Source: Chamaea fasciata
Taxonomy: Eukaryota; Chordata; Aves; Passeriformes; Sylviidae
Length of the DNA stretch: 64,000 nt
Assembly: GCA_029207755.1 (NCBI GenBank)
Contig: JARCOQ010000005.1
Location: 61,763,414 to 61,827,413 of the forward strand
Reading direction: 5' to 3'
Position numbers and translations under genes: made by a program. This document shows, in pieces, positions 48,270 to 59,728 of this stretch (its first letter is position 1; each line of letters opens with the position of its first letter). The notes under the pieces are model-generated. The model saw only the letters and a program-made list of their open reading frames with translations. It did no database searches and was not told where the DNA came from.

Positions 48270-51200
48270 TTAAATTTAAAATCCTGCTCTGGGAAGCTGA
48301 TGGCTTTCAAGAGCAGTCAATAATAGTTAGATGCATTGTTGGTTAGAGGGGTGTTGGATGTTTTTGAGGTGTGATGGGGAAAAATAGATGGATATGAAGA
48401 AAGTTGTCTGTAGAGAAACTTCAAGGTTTTCCTTTGTCGGAAGCAAATCTAAAAGTTGGCACTGGAATTAATCAGTGATTATTTAAATTCTTTTTTACAG
48501 TTCTCATAAGCAGACTGTCTTTGGCATGCAAGAATGGCTTGGGTATTCTTTTGGGATGCTATTTTTGTTGTCGTTTGGGAATTAAAGTTTCTGTACCTGT
48601 AACTCTCTTCTAAATGCGTAATTTCAAAGAATGCCATAAATTTCTTTGCCTGTTGGTATTGCAGGATTGAAGAAGGATTGAACATGAGGTTTTATTAACT
48701 GGAGCCCTAGCAATTTCAAAGATACCAGTTGTGCCAGGAGCTTTTCTGACAGGTCTTATTCATAATGGCCTGAATGTGTCCAAGACAGCGTGATCTATAG
48801 CTTTTAATCAGCTAATGGATTGAACCTCGCCGTGAAACTTGGCTATATTCAGGCAGTTTAGAACAGAAAGGATTTTGCAATTTCACAATTTTCAGTCTGG
48901 GGCAAGTTTCTGAGGGAAGCAGCAGCATCATTCCTGGCCACTGGTGGATGACAAAGCAATGTTACAACACAGAATAAAAGGTTGTGTTTAGCTCAGCTTC
49001 ACCGAAGCAATTGTAGTGGCCTTTGCCCTTGTGCTGGTCTAGGATTTTGGATCTTTATATGGTTATGTTTTGGTAAGAGCAAGTAAGGCACAGCAGAGGG
49101 AGATTACTACAATTAAGGGATTAAGGTTTTCCACTGTAAAGCTTTATAATCTGTGCTTTTCTCCTGGACTGAAAGTTCAAACAGGCAAAAAAAAACCCAG
49201 GGCCATGTGGAGGAATAGCCAGTGACTGGGGTTGCCACATTTTGTCTTGGTGCTGCAGCGCCAGGGAGAATGTGCTGTCAGGGAAGTCCAGCTGTGGGAG
49301 ATGAGGGAACGCAGGAGACATGGCCAGGAATGGCACATTGGTGTTTATGTGGAGTGTGCGCCCCCTGAGACCTCTCAGGCAGATACACAAATACACAGGA
49401 TGTCTGAAGCAATATGCTGTGTCTGTGCAAGTCCCCTTGTCAGAACTTCTTCATGTCTGAGAGCTCTTCATGTTGATTAGCGAGATTGCATGTTTCCATA
49501 TTTAGTTCTTCTGTCAACTCTCTCCTTTTGTCTTTCCGTTCAGACTTCCAAGACCAGGGAAAACAAAAAGTTAAAAAAATAAAAGAAAAAGAAAAATCAG
49601 GTTGATTTAGGTCTTGAGGAGTAGGAGTTGCTAAGAGATAGAGAGGAGGAGTCGTTCTGCTTTGAGCAGAATGAGAAGATGAAAATTGTCCTGTAGATGT
49701 GAATTCACTGACTTTAACATGTGTGTGATGAAGGTCCCAGGCTCTGTGCAAGTAGTCACAAGGTAAGATGAACCTTTCTTATTTTCCCTTTGCCGCTCTC
49801 CCCTTCTTTCCAAAAAAATAAGTAGGGTGTTGACCTCGGTATTGGCCAGCAGTGGTGCAGGTGATGCCCTGGGTGCAGGTGATTCTGTTTGCAGCAACAC
49901 TTGGGTGTAGATTGAAGCTGGATTGCCCACCCTTCCAAATTCTGTGCCTCTAGGATAAAACCTTCCCTTTAAACAGTCTCAGATTTCTTAAATGTTAAAT
50001 GTGATACTTAAACCTGTCATTGCACAATATTTTGAGGGTTGTTTTGTTTGTTTGTTAGAAAAAGCAAGAGAGAAGTAGTTGTATTCCTTGATAATACCTT
50101 TTTTTTTTATTTTTAAGTGGATGTTTTTGGGTTTTTTTGAGAAGAAGCTCATTAGTCCCTGCAGAGTGGGGTGCTGAGATGACTGTTACAAACTCAGGCC
50201 TGCCAGGCACCCGGATATCTCGGGTCATGGGAATGGTGTGGTGTTGCGTGTGGTCCTGGGAGCATCCCCACTGCCTCTTTCTGCCAGGAGCAAGGTGGCT
50301 CTGTGCAGGAGTCTTTTGTGGGGATGTCCCTCTCCCAACCCATCACCGTTTGCAAAGCAAGACTGAAGGTGCTGGAGAGCTGTGGCAGAGGTGAAGGAAG
50401 AGGAGCGGGTTCCCTCTACTCAGGCAGGCTGTGGACAGGACACAGGACAGGCCCTGGGATGAAGCAGCTTTGGGGACAGGGCCGACCCACTCCAAGCTCT
50501 GCCCGCCATGCCTCTCCATTTTGGCAGGGTGATGCAGGAGAAGGGCTTGGTGGGGAGCTGCAGTGGTGCAGAACCTCCTTGTCCCTGTCCCGCTGTTGCA
50601 CCGGGATAGGCATGTGAGCGGGTGTTGTACGGGATTGTTTTACAAGCTGTTACTGTACAAGCTGGAACATGCTTTGAGCCCTTAATTAAAATGCCCTAGT
50701 TAGGGGCTGTCTGCATAGAAGCAGCCCCATTTTCCCACATAAGAAAGGCTCATACTTGAGCTTTCAGGGAACCACCCAGAAAGATGGATTTTAAAGTGTC
50801 GTGGAGAAACTTGTCTTCACAGACCATTGTCTGTGAGCCAAGGTAATCTGTGCTTCAGGGCTGGCCCTGCCAGCAGCAGGGTTGTACTGAGCCTCACGTA
50901 TTATATGGAGAGGCTTTTTGAAATGATGGGTGGAGAAGGAAAAAGAGCAGGAATGAAGTCTTGTTCCACACGGGGCAGGAGTGAGTCACAGCCCAGGTTT
51001 GTCGCTGCCATGGCTGATCGTTTGCCTGGCCCAGGAGGTGTGTGACAGTGAAGTCACTGCATCTGTGCTTCAGATAAAATGGGAAGGGAAAGAGAGTGGT
51101 GGGTGGTGGAGAGAAGGTGCTATTCCATGGTGTTGCAAATGTGAAACCCGTGACCAGTGAGAGTACCAGTATCACACTCAAAAGTCTGCAGCAGATCTAA

Positions 51201-53714
51201 CATGAACCCCCTCTGCTTTCTGCAAAACTTGTCTGTGGAGGAGGAGCAGTGTTTGATGAAGTGGCTCTTTGATTTTAAATGAGAGTGAGCAAGAGTCTTT
51301 TATGGAGAAAGTAAAAAAATTTTCTGATAACAAATTCTCTTGAGTGGAACGGATGTATTGCTCATTTTGATGCGCTATCATGGGAATAAGGTCTATTGCT
51401 GTTGGTAGAGTTAGTGATCAGTACTGATCTCCAACTTGATATGGCACAGGGTGGAGTGACCTGTTCACGTCCCTCCTTCTGGGACAACTCCTATACCTTG
51501 GCTGTCTAGCCAGTGTTTTCATAGTAACTCATATGTAGAAAAAGTTAAGAACATGTTTTGATTTTAGCTTATTATTGCTCGTATCAGAAAACTGTGCATC
51601 AGGAGCTCTACAGAGTTTGGCAGTGGTGGAATTAGGTTGTGCCCGGGGAGCCTCTGCTGATGGGACATGGTAGAAGACTGGCTTACGCCTTGGGTCCAAG
51701 GAAGCCTGGTGTCTCCACAGTGAGGGGGTGCCAGGGGTGCAGCCAAGCACTGCCATGGGCTGAGCCCAGTGTGCACATGGTCCTGCAGGTTAGAATGCAG
51801 CAGATGTGGGTGGAGGGAGCCTGCTAAAATCCCACACTGAACTGCTGGAGCTGCTGCACTCACACCACCTCAGTGTGAGGGTATGTTTGGGCACACAGCT
51901 GCTCCCAGAATGCAGGCTCCAGCTCCTTCTTTGTAATTAGGTTTCCCAGTACCCCCTTGCTGGATTCTTCCCTGCTCTATGCGCTTCCTGGCAAGGTAGT
52001 AACTTTACCAGAGAGCCAAGGAAAAACCTTGCAGTGGAAGAGAGTGGGATGGAGGGCTGTGCGAAGCTGCATGGGTGCAGGCTGAGCCCAGCAGCTGTGT
52101 TCCTGGCCCTTTGGCAGTGTGGGGAAAAGCCTGATCATCCATCAGGAGCAGGAGGGTGGGTGTCATCTGCAGGCACTGAGGCTGTTGCATATGGGGGTGC
52201 CTGTGCTGCCTGTCTGTCTGTCGTCTGTGCTGCAGGCAGATAGATGGATAGTGAACCCTCATCCCTCAGGTGTACTAGCACTTCTCTCTCTGTGCACTGA
52301 CACTGTTTTATACCACAACAACACAAGACTCCGACTTCAGAAGGCTGTAAATTACTCCTTCATTTTGGGATGTGTCTCCCTTATATACTTTTTTACGGAG
52401 ACCAATTGGATTGGTGACAACACAAACCTCTTCAATCACATTGGTCAGACCAGAGGGACATCAAGAAGAAGTCCCTCCTAGGGAAAGAATGTAAACGTAA
52501 GTACAGTTACAAAAACATGTCTCTCATTTACAGAAAATTCCCTGGGAAAAGAATTTCAGAAAACCAAAACATCTCAGGCATGAAACCAGGGCTACAGTGC
52601 ACACCACCCATGAGAGATCACACTGGCAGGAAAATATTCATATTTGTCTCTCAAGATAAGTCTTGAATATTTGCACTTTGTAGGAGAGACTGGTCTGGAA
52701 AGTTTGTGTGTGTCCACTAAGGTGTGTATCAGAGGAATTGCTCTTTTATAGGATGTTTCTGCAAGTGGAAATTTTGGCAGACCCCTCTCATGGCTGGTGT
52801 CTGTTGGTTCCAGCTGTCCCCTTACCATACTCTTCAGGGGTTGGTGCGGAGGGGACAGAAAATCCATTACTGTGGGAAGTTAGCAGGGATCTGATTTACG
52901 CCAGAGTCAGGGGATGGCTGGACTTTTCTTTACCACTCCTGAAACTCATTTAACACCAGGTGCTTTCCCTCATGGAGATAAATGAGATCTAGGTGCATCT
53001 TTCCCAGCTCTATTTTTTGCATATGGAGGCCTCATTATTACCCTTGAGCACCTGCAGTGTCTGTGTTTGTGTGCATGTGGCTCACTGACCATCTGCCACA
53101 ATGGCTGGGTTTGGGGGCACGAGGGAGGGCTTTTGGGTGGATTTTTCTGATCAGTTCAGGTTGCAGGTATGTAACCCCCAGCATTTTTAATGGGAAGAGG
53201 ATGCCTGAAATATCTGCATGGAAACTGAACTGTGGGGTCAGGGAGTGCTGGGGAATGCTCCAGGGAGGCACAGGAGGAAAGCTCCCTGGGTGGTGAGCAG
53301 AGTTGGATGGCGTATGCCTTTGGATAAGGGAAGAGTTGGACTTGAGTAGATGACTGTGAGGTGATCCAAGACTGCCTGTTCAATTTTCAGCACAAACACT
53401 AGGATTTGTCCCATTTAAGTTCAGGCAGTTGATTATAGCTTTGGAAGGAGGAAGTGAATTTTCTGTCACCAGCTTTGTGGGAAGCAGCAGGGTTCAAGCC
53501 TGAATCTGGAGCTGGTTTTATCCAGCCTTTGTCCTGCCACAGGGAGATTCTCTTCCTCAGAAGAAGGTGCTGTCCAGGGAAACCATGGCTGTGGTGGAGC
53601 AGGTGCCTTGGGCTCTGCCCTGCAGATGGCAGAGAGACTGTGGTGGATGTGTTTTCAGGTTGCTCCCCTCCCTCAGAGCCTCGGAGGAAGACAGAAGCTT
53701 GAGCCTGGCAGAGG

Positions 53715-53830
53715 TAGGAGGAGCAATTATTGGAAGTACAGTTAATCTTTCTTTAATTAGAAGACATGCTAAATTAAAAGGCCCAGGAGTGATCTCACAG
53801 ATGTCAGCTTACTGAGAGATAATAATTGGT
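53715..53830. promoter_or_regulatory. Possible conserved noncoding block (weak)
   Basis: A CAATTATT, a TTTAATTAGA and an AATAATTGG, all homeodomain-like cores, lie around a GATCTCACAGATGTCAGC segment holding a CAGATG E-box next to a TGTCA Meis/TGIF-type core. The block is free of simple repeats. The motif mix is typical of developmental enhancers, but without alignment to other genomes this is a guess. Confidence 0.2.
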
Positions 53831-55079
53831 GTGAGAATCAAATGTTTTGCTAAGCTCTGGATCTGCATTTGATAGCATTGTTATACTTATAACATTAGTT
53901 TAAACTGGCAGAAACTTGACCCAAATGGAGAGCTCAGGCTTTTTGCTCTGTCTTCTTCAGGACTCATTGGGTAGGTTTACTTAAACATTAAAGATAAAGT
54001 GATCGTAACAAGAAGAAGTGTCGTGATGATCTATTTGCTGTATGCTTGGAGAAAATAGCAACTAGCTTTAGAAACCTCTGGAAAAGAAACCTCTCTGATG
54101 ACAACTGTGGGCTTAAACTTTCGACAGCAGCATTTCTGTGTAAATTTCCAGCAGGCTAAATCCAGGCCGTGAGAGGCAAGACGTTTGCACAGAGCAGACA
54201 GCCGCTTGCTTTGGGCATCACACAGACAGCAGAGATGCCCCAGCTCCGCTCCGCAGCAGCCGGGAAAATCTGCCATCTCCTTCTAAAAGTACACCAAGAA
54301 GTTTTTCTCATTTTTTTCTGGGGTGGTTTAGAAAATTTCTCTGCTGCTTTGGAGGTGGGGACTGGCTGTTAAACCCAGACTTTGTCAGTCCTGCAGGACA
54401 AGTCACTGTTGCAGTCCTGTTTCACGCCCCTTGCTGCAGGACCCCAGGGTAGCTCTGAGCTTATCCAAGTGTGGTGTGGGGAATCACCCTTCATGAGCAC
54501 ACAGCAAAAGGCAAGCACTGGGTCCTGGTTGGGGACTTGCCTTTTACATACAAAATTTAAGCCGCCAATTTTTTGGGGTGTGGCCTAGGACTGTATTTAG
54601 AGTATAGTTAGTAGGGAGCATCTGCTCTTGCTTTATGGAATGGCAGTGTTGAGGTTGTGCCTTAATCAGAAAAAAACCCTCTTTCATGCACAGAAGAGTT
54701 TCTGTGGCTATCCTTAGAGAAAATAGGAGAAGCACGTTGGTTTCTGTTGAGGGAGAAGCACAGAGGTGGAGAGAATGATGGTGTTCATGTCTGAGGATCA
54801 CTCCTTGTGCTGGATATGCCTTCAGCCTGGGTGTTCTGCAGAAGTAGAACTTGTGGCACATAAGAAGGAAGCTTGTGAATTCTTATGGGCCTTTGAATTT
54901 TGACTCAAAAGTGCTTTCTATTACAGTCTGAATCTGAGAAATGGCCTTAGAATGAAGATAATCGTGAAAATTTTATTGATGGTAGACATAGTTATAAGGA
55001 AATAAGGACTGTTCTTTTGAAATCAGCTTTTCAGTATAGTAACACATTCAACCCCATGCTTTTCTGACTTAAACCAGTT

Positions 55080-55190
55080 TTATACTAATGTTTACATCAA
55101 CTGTGATGTAATTATTCCCAGTTTACTTTGGTAAGTGAGAGGAAAATCAATTGCAGTGTATCGACCTTGAAATGCACTAATTACTTGCTG
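55080..55190 (-). mobile_element. Possible MIR-type SINE fragment
   Basis: The sequence around AATGTTTACATCAACTGTGA, TTATTCCCAGTTTACTTTGG and TAAGTGAGAGGAAAATCAA follows the order of the reverse complement of a MIR-type element. Each block is degraded and the core ending is not recognised, so the call is tentative. Confidence 0.35.
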
Positions 55191-58100
55191 TTTTGAGCTG
55201 GGTGCAGTGAAGTGCTGCTCTCAGTGTCCCACAGAACCTGCTTCCCTACCCCTCCTTCTTGCAGCAGCCATGGAGATGTGTGGTTTAACTGCTAAACCAA
55301 AGTTTTCCTGCCCCTTCAGATGAAAGATCTTGACCCAGAGCTTTTCTTTTGGCAGTCAGCATTGTGACAAAGGGCAGTTGCTGTTTTCACAGGCATTGAC
55401 ATGACCAGGTCCCACATCCCAGGGAAAAGTCTGGGAGGTGCTGTTGCCATCTTGCGTTTGCCGTGCAGCCCCCAAGAGGAGAGTCCCAGCAGAGCCTAGA
55501 GCCAGGGCAGGAGATTGGTGAGTGGGGCCTCACTGATCCCACAGCTGCCACAAAGTGGGACTGGGAAACTGTGAGGTTCCCAGAGACTCATCCCAACCTC
55601 AGAAACAACAGCCGGTTGTTCAGCTGGCCAGTGCATGCACATCCCTTGCCTTCCCCCCACTCCACCTTTTCAGTTTTTCCCAGGGAGAGTATCTGACAGC
55701 TTAGGTTTTATTTATTTTGGAGTTGCTCTTAATCTCATACAAATGTGGAGTGAAACCTGAAGTTGTATCCAATGTTACATAAATAGTTAACCCTTCTCTC
55801 GCATGCCTGTTAATCTTCAGGTCACAGAAGGGTGTTTTTTCTCTCCATGTTTGGGGTCTTATGGTCTGGCTCAGACACAGGATTAGATACAAGTGAAAAA
55901 GAGATCAGAACATCAATCCAGTAAAGCACTTGCATTTAATCCTGTGCCTCCCCTTGACAATAGCAACAATTCTTGCGTTGTGACTATTATCAGCGTTTGC
56001 TATCTGAAATGTAAGTGCATACTTCTGTGCTTGGCTGACTCAGTGCCCAATTCTTTATGTATGTAGCAGAAGGGAAGAGGACTACTGTGTGAAGAGCAAA
56101 TATTGCAGATGCATTCTTATCTCATCTGTGTGCTCGCACGGCTTTACATCCACACAGTCGGGTGGCTCTGTCAGCAGCACTGGACCCCGCTGAGGGTCGG
56201 GGTGCTTTGGGAATGCTCTGCTGGCTGATAAAACCATGCACCTCGCCAAGGTGGTTGCTTGCAGAGCTGGTTTGCATTTGCTTTTGCATTGGCCCGTGCT
56301 GTGGTGACAGATCTAAGATGCCTCCTAAAACTATTCCAGCAAATAAATGGCAGCTTCTTTTGAAAAACTTTCAAGAACTGTCACCGGTAACAGTACGGCC
56401 TCTAGAACAAGAGCCGCATTCACCTTGTGTTTACAGCAAAGGCTGCCTGGCTGTCTGGAAAGTGTGTCTTCCCTTTTCATCTCAAACACAAGGAAGTCCT
56501 TTTTGTGTGTCAGTTGAGAAAGAAAACCACAGAAGTTTCCTCTTCTTTCAATGTACTCTGCCCAAAACACGCTCTCAGGAAATGCTTGTTCCTGCCTGAG
56601 AGAGTGCTGGGAGCTCTGCAGTTTGTAGCACAAAACACACGAGGCTAGATCATTTTGCAAGCTGTCTCCAGACAACCCTCAGTAGTCCTAATATGAGGCT
56701 AAATAGTGCCAAGTAGCTGACAATAGTAATTTAAAGAAGACAGGCCAATAAGCAAGTTTTTCATCAAAACTCATTAAGCTTATTAAATATTGCTAGTCCT
56801 GCTACTTTTAGATATGACAGCTTGCAACTTCTGGCTACTTGGGTAATTTGTACAGCCTTCTTGTAAGCATTTAAAACAATTGTTGCCTACATTTGTGTTT
56901 ACAGCCTTTTCTTTGCATTTCTTTGGAAGGACAGTGCAGGCTTTGAAGAAAAGAATTAGCTGGTGAATCAATCGATTTTCTCTAGTGGTCAGAAACCATT
57001 TATCTGACTTTTGACCAGAGCTCTGACTCTCCATCAGTTTTATTTTAAAGTCTTTCAGGATTTCTCATTCAGTGAGAAGTCTTGTATTAAGTAACGTAAA
57101 CCAGACATCTCCTTTTGCAGTCAACCATGGAATCTGATTGATTTTTTGTATAAGTTTTGTGCAAATGTCAACATTTCCACTTTGCTTGTCCATGACTGAT
57201 GATGATTGATGTGTTTTGGCACACTGTATTTGTTCATAATTCATGAACTTGCCTTTCTGCCTGAGTTCGTAAGTGGCCGGAGTTTAGAGCTGTGTAAATC
57301 AGGGTGGCACTTGAGCAGTCACAATCCCTGTTGACCTGAGACTCCTTTTGATAAGGACAAGTTAAGATTGTCTCATCTCATTCACAGATGTGGCGTTTGC
57401 ATTGCTGTGGGGCAGGAAAAGGTGCTTGTGGTGGAGATGTGGTTTGTGATTGCTCATCTCCTTGGGTTTGAATTTGTACCCAGCTCAAGTGGCAAAGCAG
57501 CTGAAGCTGGGTTTGAGTGTAGATGCAAACAGGCAGTGTTCTGCCAGCCTCTGCTTTCCAACAGATCTGCAGCATGTTTTATACACAGGGAGGCTCAGCA
57601 GTGAAAGAAAGAAATGTTTTTGCATTACACAGCCTATTTCTCCTCTCATTTTCATTGCTGATGAAAATGCTGATGGTGAGCTTTGATTTTTGCAGAGTTT
57701 TCTTGCTTTTAACCCAGCTAGTGACCTTCAGAGTGCCCTAATCCACACAGTATGGTCTCTGGACAATATTCTGGCCAAATTACTCATCACGGCGGTACAG
57801 TCCCCAAAAGGCTTTAAATGATGCATTAAGCAATGCAGTAGCATCTGCCACATGTGGTTCCTCCTCTCGGGGATGTTTGTGTACAGACAGCTCCGTGTTT
57901 TCCTTTGTGCTTTGGAGGGATGGGGATGGGTGTGTGTCTGTGGGTGAGAGAGACATGCATGTCACCTGTGTGCACGTGGCTGGTCATAACGAGGTGCACC
58001 GGGTGTCAGAGCTTCAGCCTTGACCTGGCGAAGACTTCAAACTCCCACGGTGCAAACAGCAATGGGGCATTCAAGGAGGCACCTCAAGTGTCTCCCTGGA

Positions 58101-58980
58101 TGACAGCCTGGTAACTCAGCATCTGTTGGGTCTGAGCCCCAGGAGCACAGGTGAGGAGACTGTGGGTGCTGAAAGCAGTGAAGGTAAAGAAGTTTCTTGT
58201 CTGGCATGTGGCAAGCAGTATATGTGACAAAGAGGCAGCAGACCTTTGGAGCAAGGGCTCCATTCTGTAGAAGTTTGATTCTGTGGGCAGCCGTGCAGGA
58301 GCCTGTTGGGCTGCTCACTGGATGGGACCAGAGCAAGAGGAATCACCTGCAGTGGAGGGGGAAGCACAGCCCCTCTTGCCTGTGCATCTGGCCATGCAGC
58401 ATGAGTCCCTCATTTGCTGTGGGACAGAGTTGGGCAGAAAAAAAGCTGCTGAAACTATCCCAGCTTTTGCTCTTGCTCTGGTGACGTGTAGAAATGTTGA
58501 TGTGACAGTGACAGTGTGCATTACCCTCCTGGTTCACTTCCAGAGTGACCTCTCCGTGACACTGTGGAGGCTGTACTGCCGCTGCTGTGACCACGTGAAG
58601 AGTTGCACAGTGCCCGGGGAGATGCGAGCACTTGTGCCATGTAGTGGAACAGCTACACCTCTGTGTAGACAACTTTTTATAAATATATAGTCTTGTCTGC
58701 AAGCATCTCTTGAAGCACTGTTGTCTTACTCAGCAAGGAGGTTAATAGCACTGAGGATGCTTGGCCTGGAAGAAAAGGAAGGTGCAATCTTCTGTACATC
58801 AGTAAATTCATGCCACAATTACTGCAGAATTTAAATATGTCTTCACTGACAGAGAGATATTTGTGAGGACTAACATTTGCCTTAGGCAATTCACACCTGG
58901 AGCACAAGTGGATTTTACTTGAACCATACATGTTTGGTATGCTGGTTTAAATAGCTGGGGTTTTGACCCATAACTGTGGA
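55191..58980. other. Gene-free unique sequence
   Basis: No gene or clear repeat is recognised. Frames of up to 145 codons (56162-56599, +) overlap frames of similar length on the other strand and show no domain. A TGATGAT and a CTGA near 57195-57265 recall the boxes of C/D snoRNAs but lack a terminal stem. Confidence 0.5.
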
Positions 58981-59185
58981 GTCACAGAACGGTTTGGATT
59001 GGAAGAAACCTTAAAGATCATCTAGTTCTGACACACCTGCCGTGGGCAGGAACACCTTCCACTGGACCAGGTTGCTCCCATCCAATTTTGTCTCGAACAC
59101 ATTCAGGAGTGGGGCATCCTCATTTCCTCTGGGCAACCTGTTCCAATGTCTCACCAGTAACACTGAAAATAGCCTGAATACCAAC
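58981..59185 (-). mobile_element. CR1 LINE 3' fragment, best preserved
   Basis: This is the clearest repeat in the window. The + strand carries the reverse complement of the avian CR1 3' end almost from its terminus: TCACAGAACGGTTTGGATTG, ACCTTAAAGATCATCTAGTT, CACCTTCCACTGGACCAGGT, CTCTGGGCAACCTGTTCCAA. Similarity fades after about 59170. The element lies on the minus strand, is 5'-truncated, and appears to have a short deletion after the GGTTGCTCC block. It has no coding capacity. Among the CR1 copies here it is the youngest in appearance and the main reason for calling the organism a bird. Confidence 0.96.
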
Positions 59186-59591
59186 TGGGCCTTGGGGGTG
59201 GTGTGACTCTCACTGATTTTATTACGTTATCCAGAAGGTTCTGCTGCTGCTTGTCACATTAAGATAGGGACATTTCTTGCATTCAGAAAGACTGTCTCCT
59301 TTCCTTACAAGCCCAGTATCTTGTGGGTAGACATGGGGTGGGAGAAGATCGGAGGTTGGACATTCTCATAGCTGCTTTGTCTCAGGCCCCTTGAGGAGCT
59401 GGTAGAAGTGGACCCAGTCTTTCCCATTTTAGGCTGATGCCTGAATACTGAGGTGACGTTTGTTAATGACAAAGCAAAACGTAATAGCTCAGGGAAAAGC
59501 ATGACATCTCTAACACTGAAGATGCATTGTAGTAGTTGTTGGGATCCAGGGCTTGGTATTTCCTTCAGTATAAAGAGCCTGAGTGGATTCC
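59186..59591. other. Gene-free spacer
   Basis: Nothing recognised. A 100-codon minus frame at 59305-59607 is without domain and runs into the tandem duplication on the right. Confidence 0.5.
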
Positions 59592-59728
59592 TTGCTGAGA
59601 TTAACACCTCTGACTCAAACCTGTGGACAGCAGGAAAAAATACAGATTGCCAATTATTTTTGCTAAGATTAACACCTCTGAATCAACTTGGTGTGCAGCA
59701 GGAAAAAGATACAGATATCCAATTATTC
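59592..59728 (+). repeat. 68-bp tandem duplication, two copies
   Basis: Copy 1 (59592-59659) and copy 2 (59660-59728) share the blocks AGATTAACACCTCTGA, CAGCAGGAAAAA and CCAATTATT in the same order and spacing. The middle differs by several substitutions and small changes, so the duplication is old compared with the 27-bp pair at 38086-38139. The unit matches no repeat I know. Both copies are open in a + frame, which is likely incidental. Confidence 0.92.

Larger units (their letters stand above)
46141..55079. other. Gene-free; (TTTG)7 and AT-rich blocks
   Basis: No gene is supported; frames are up to about 120 codons and lack domains. A (TTTG)7 array lies at 48242-48269. AT-rich, evenly mixed sequence at about 47270-47560 and at 53715-53830 resembles conserved noncoding DNA. 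A GC-richer part at 50150-50620 opens overlapping frames on both strands. No LINE, SINE or LTR was recognised here, making this the longest repeat-poor stretch in the window. Confidence 0.55.

Noticed and set aside
57195..57265. C-box-like TGATGAT and D-box-like CTGA, possible C/D snoRNA
   Set aside because: No terminal stem pairs the two ends, and internal C'/D' boxes are not visible.
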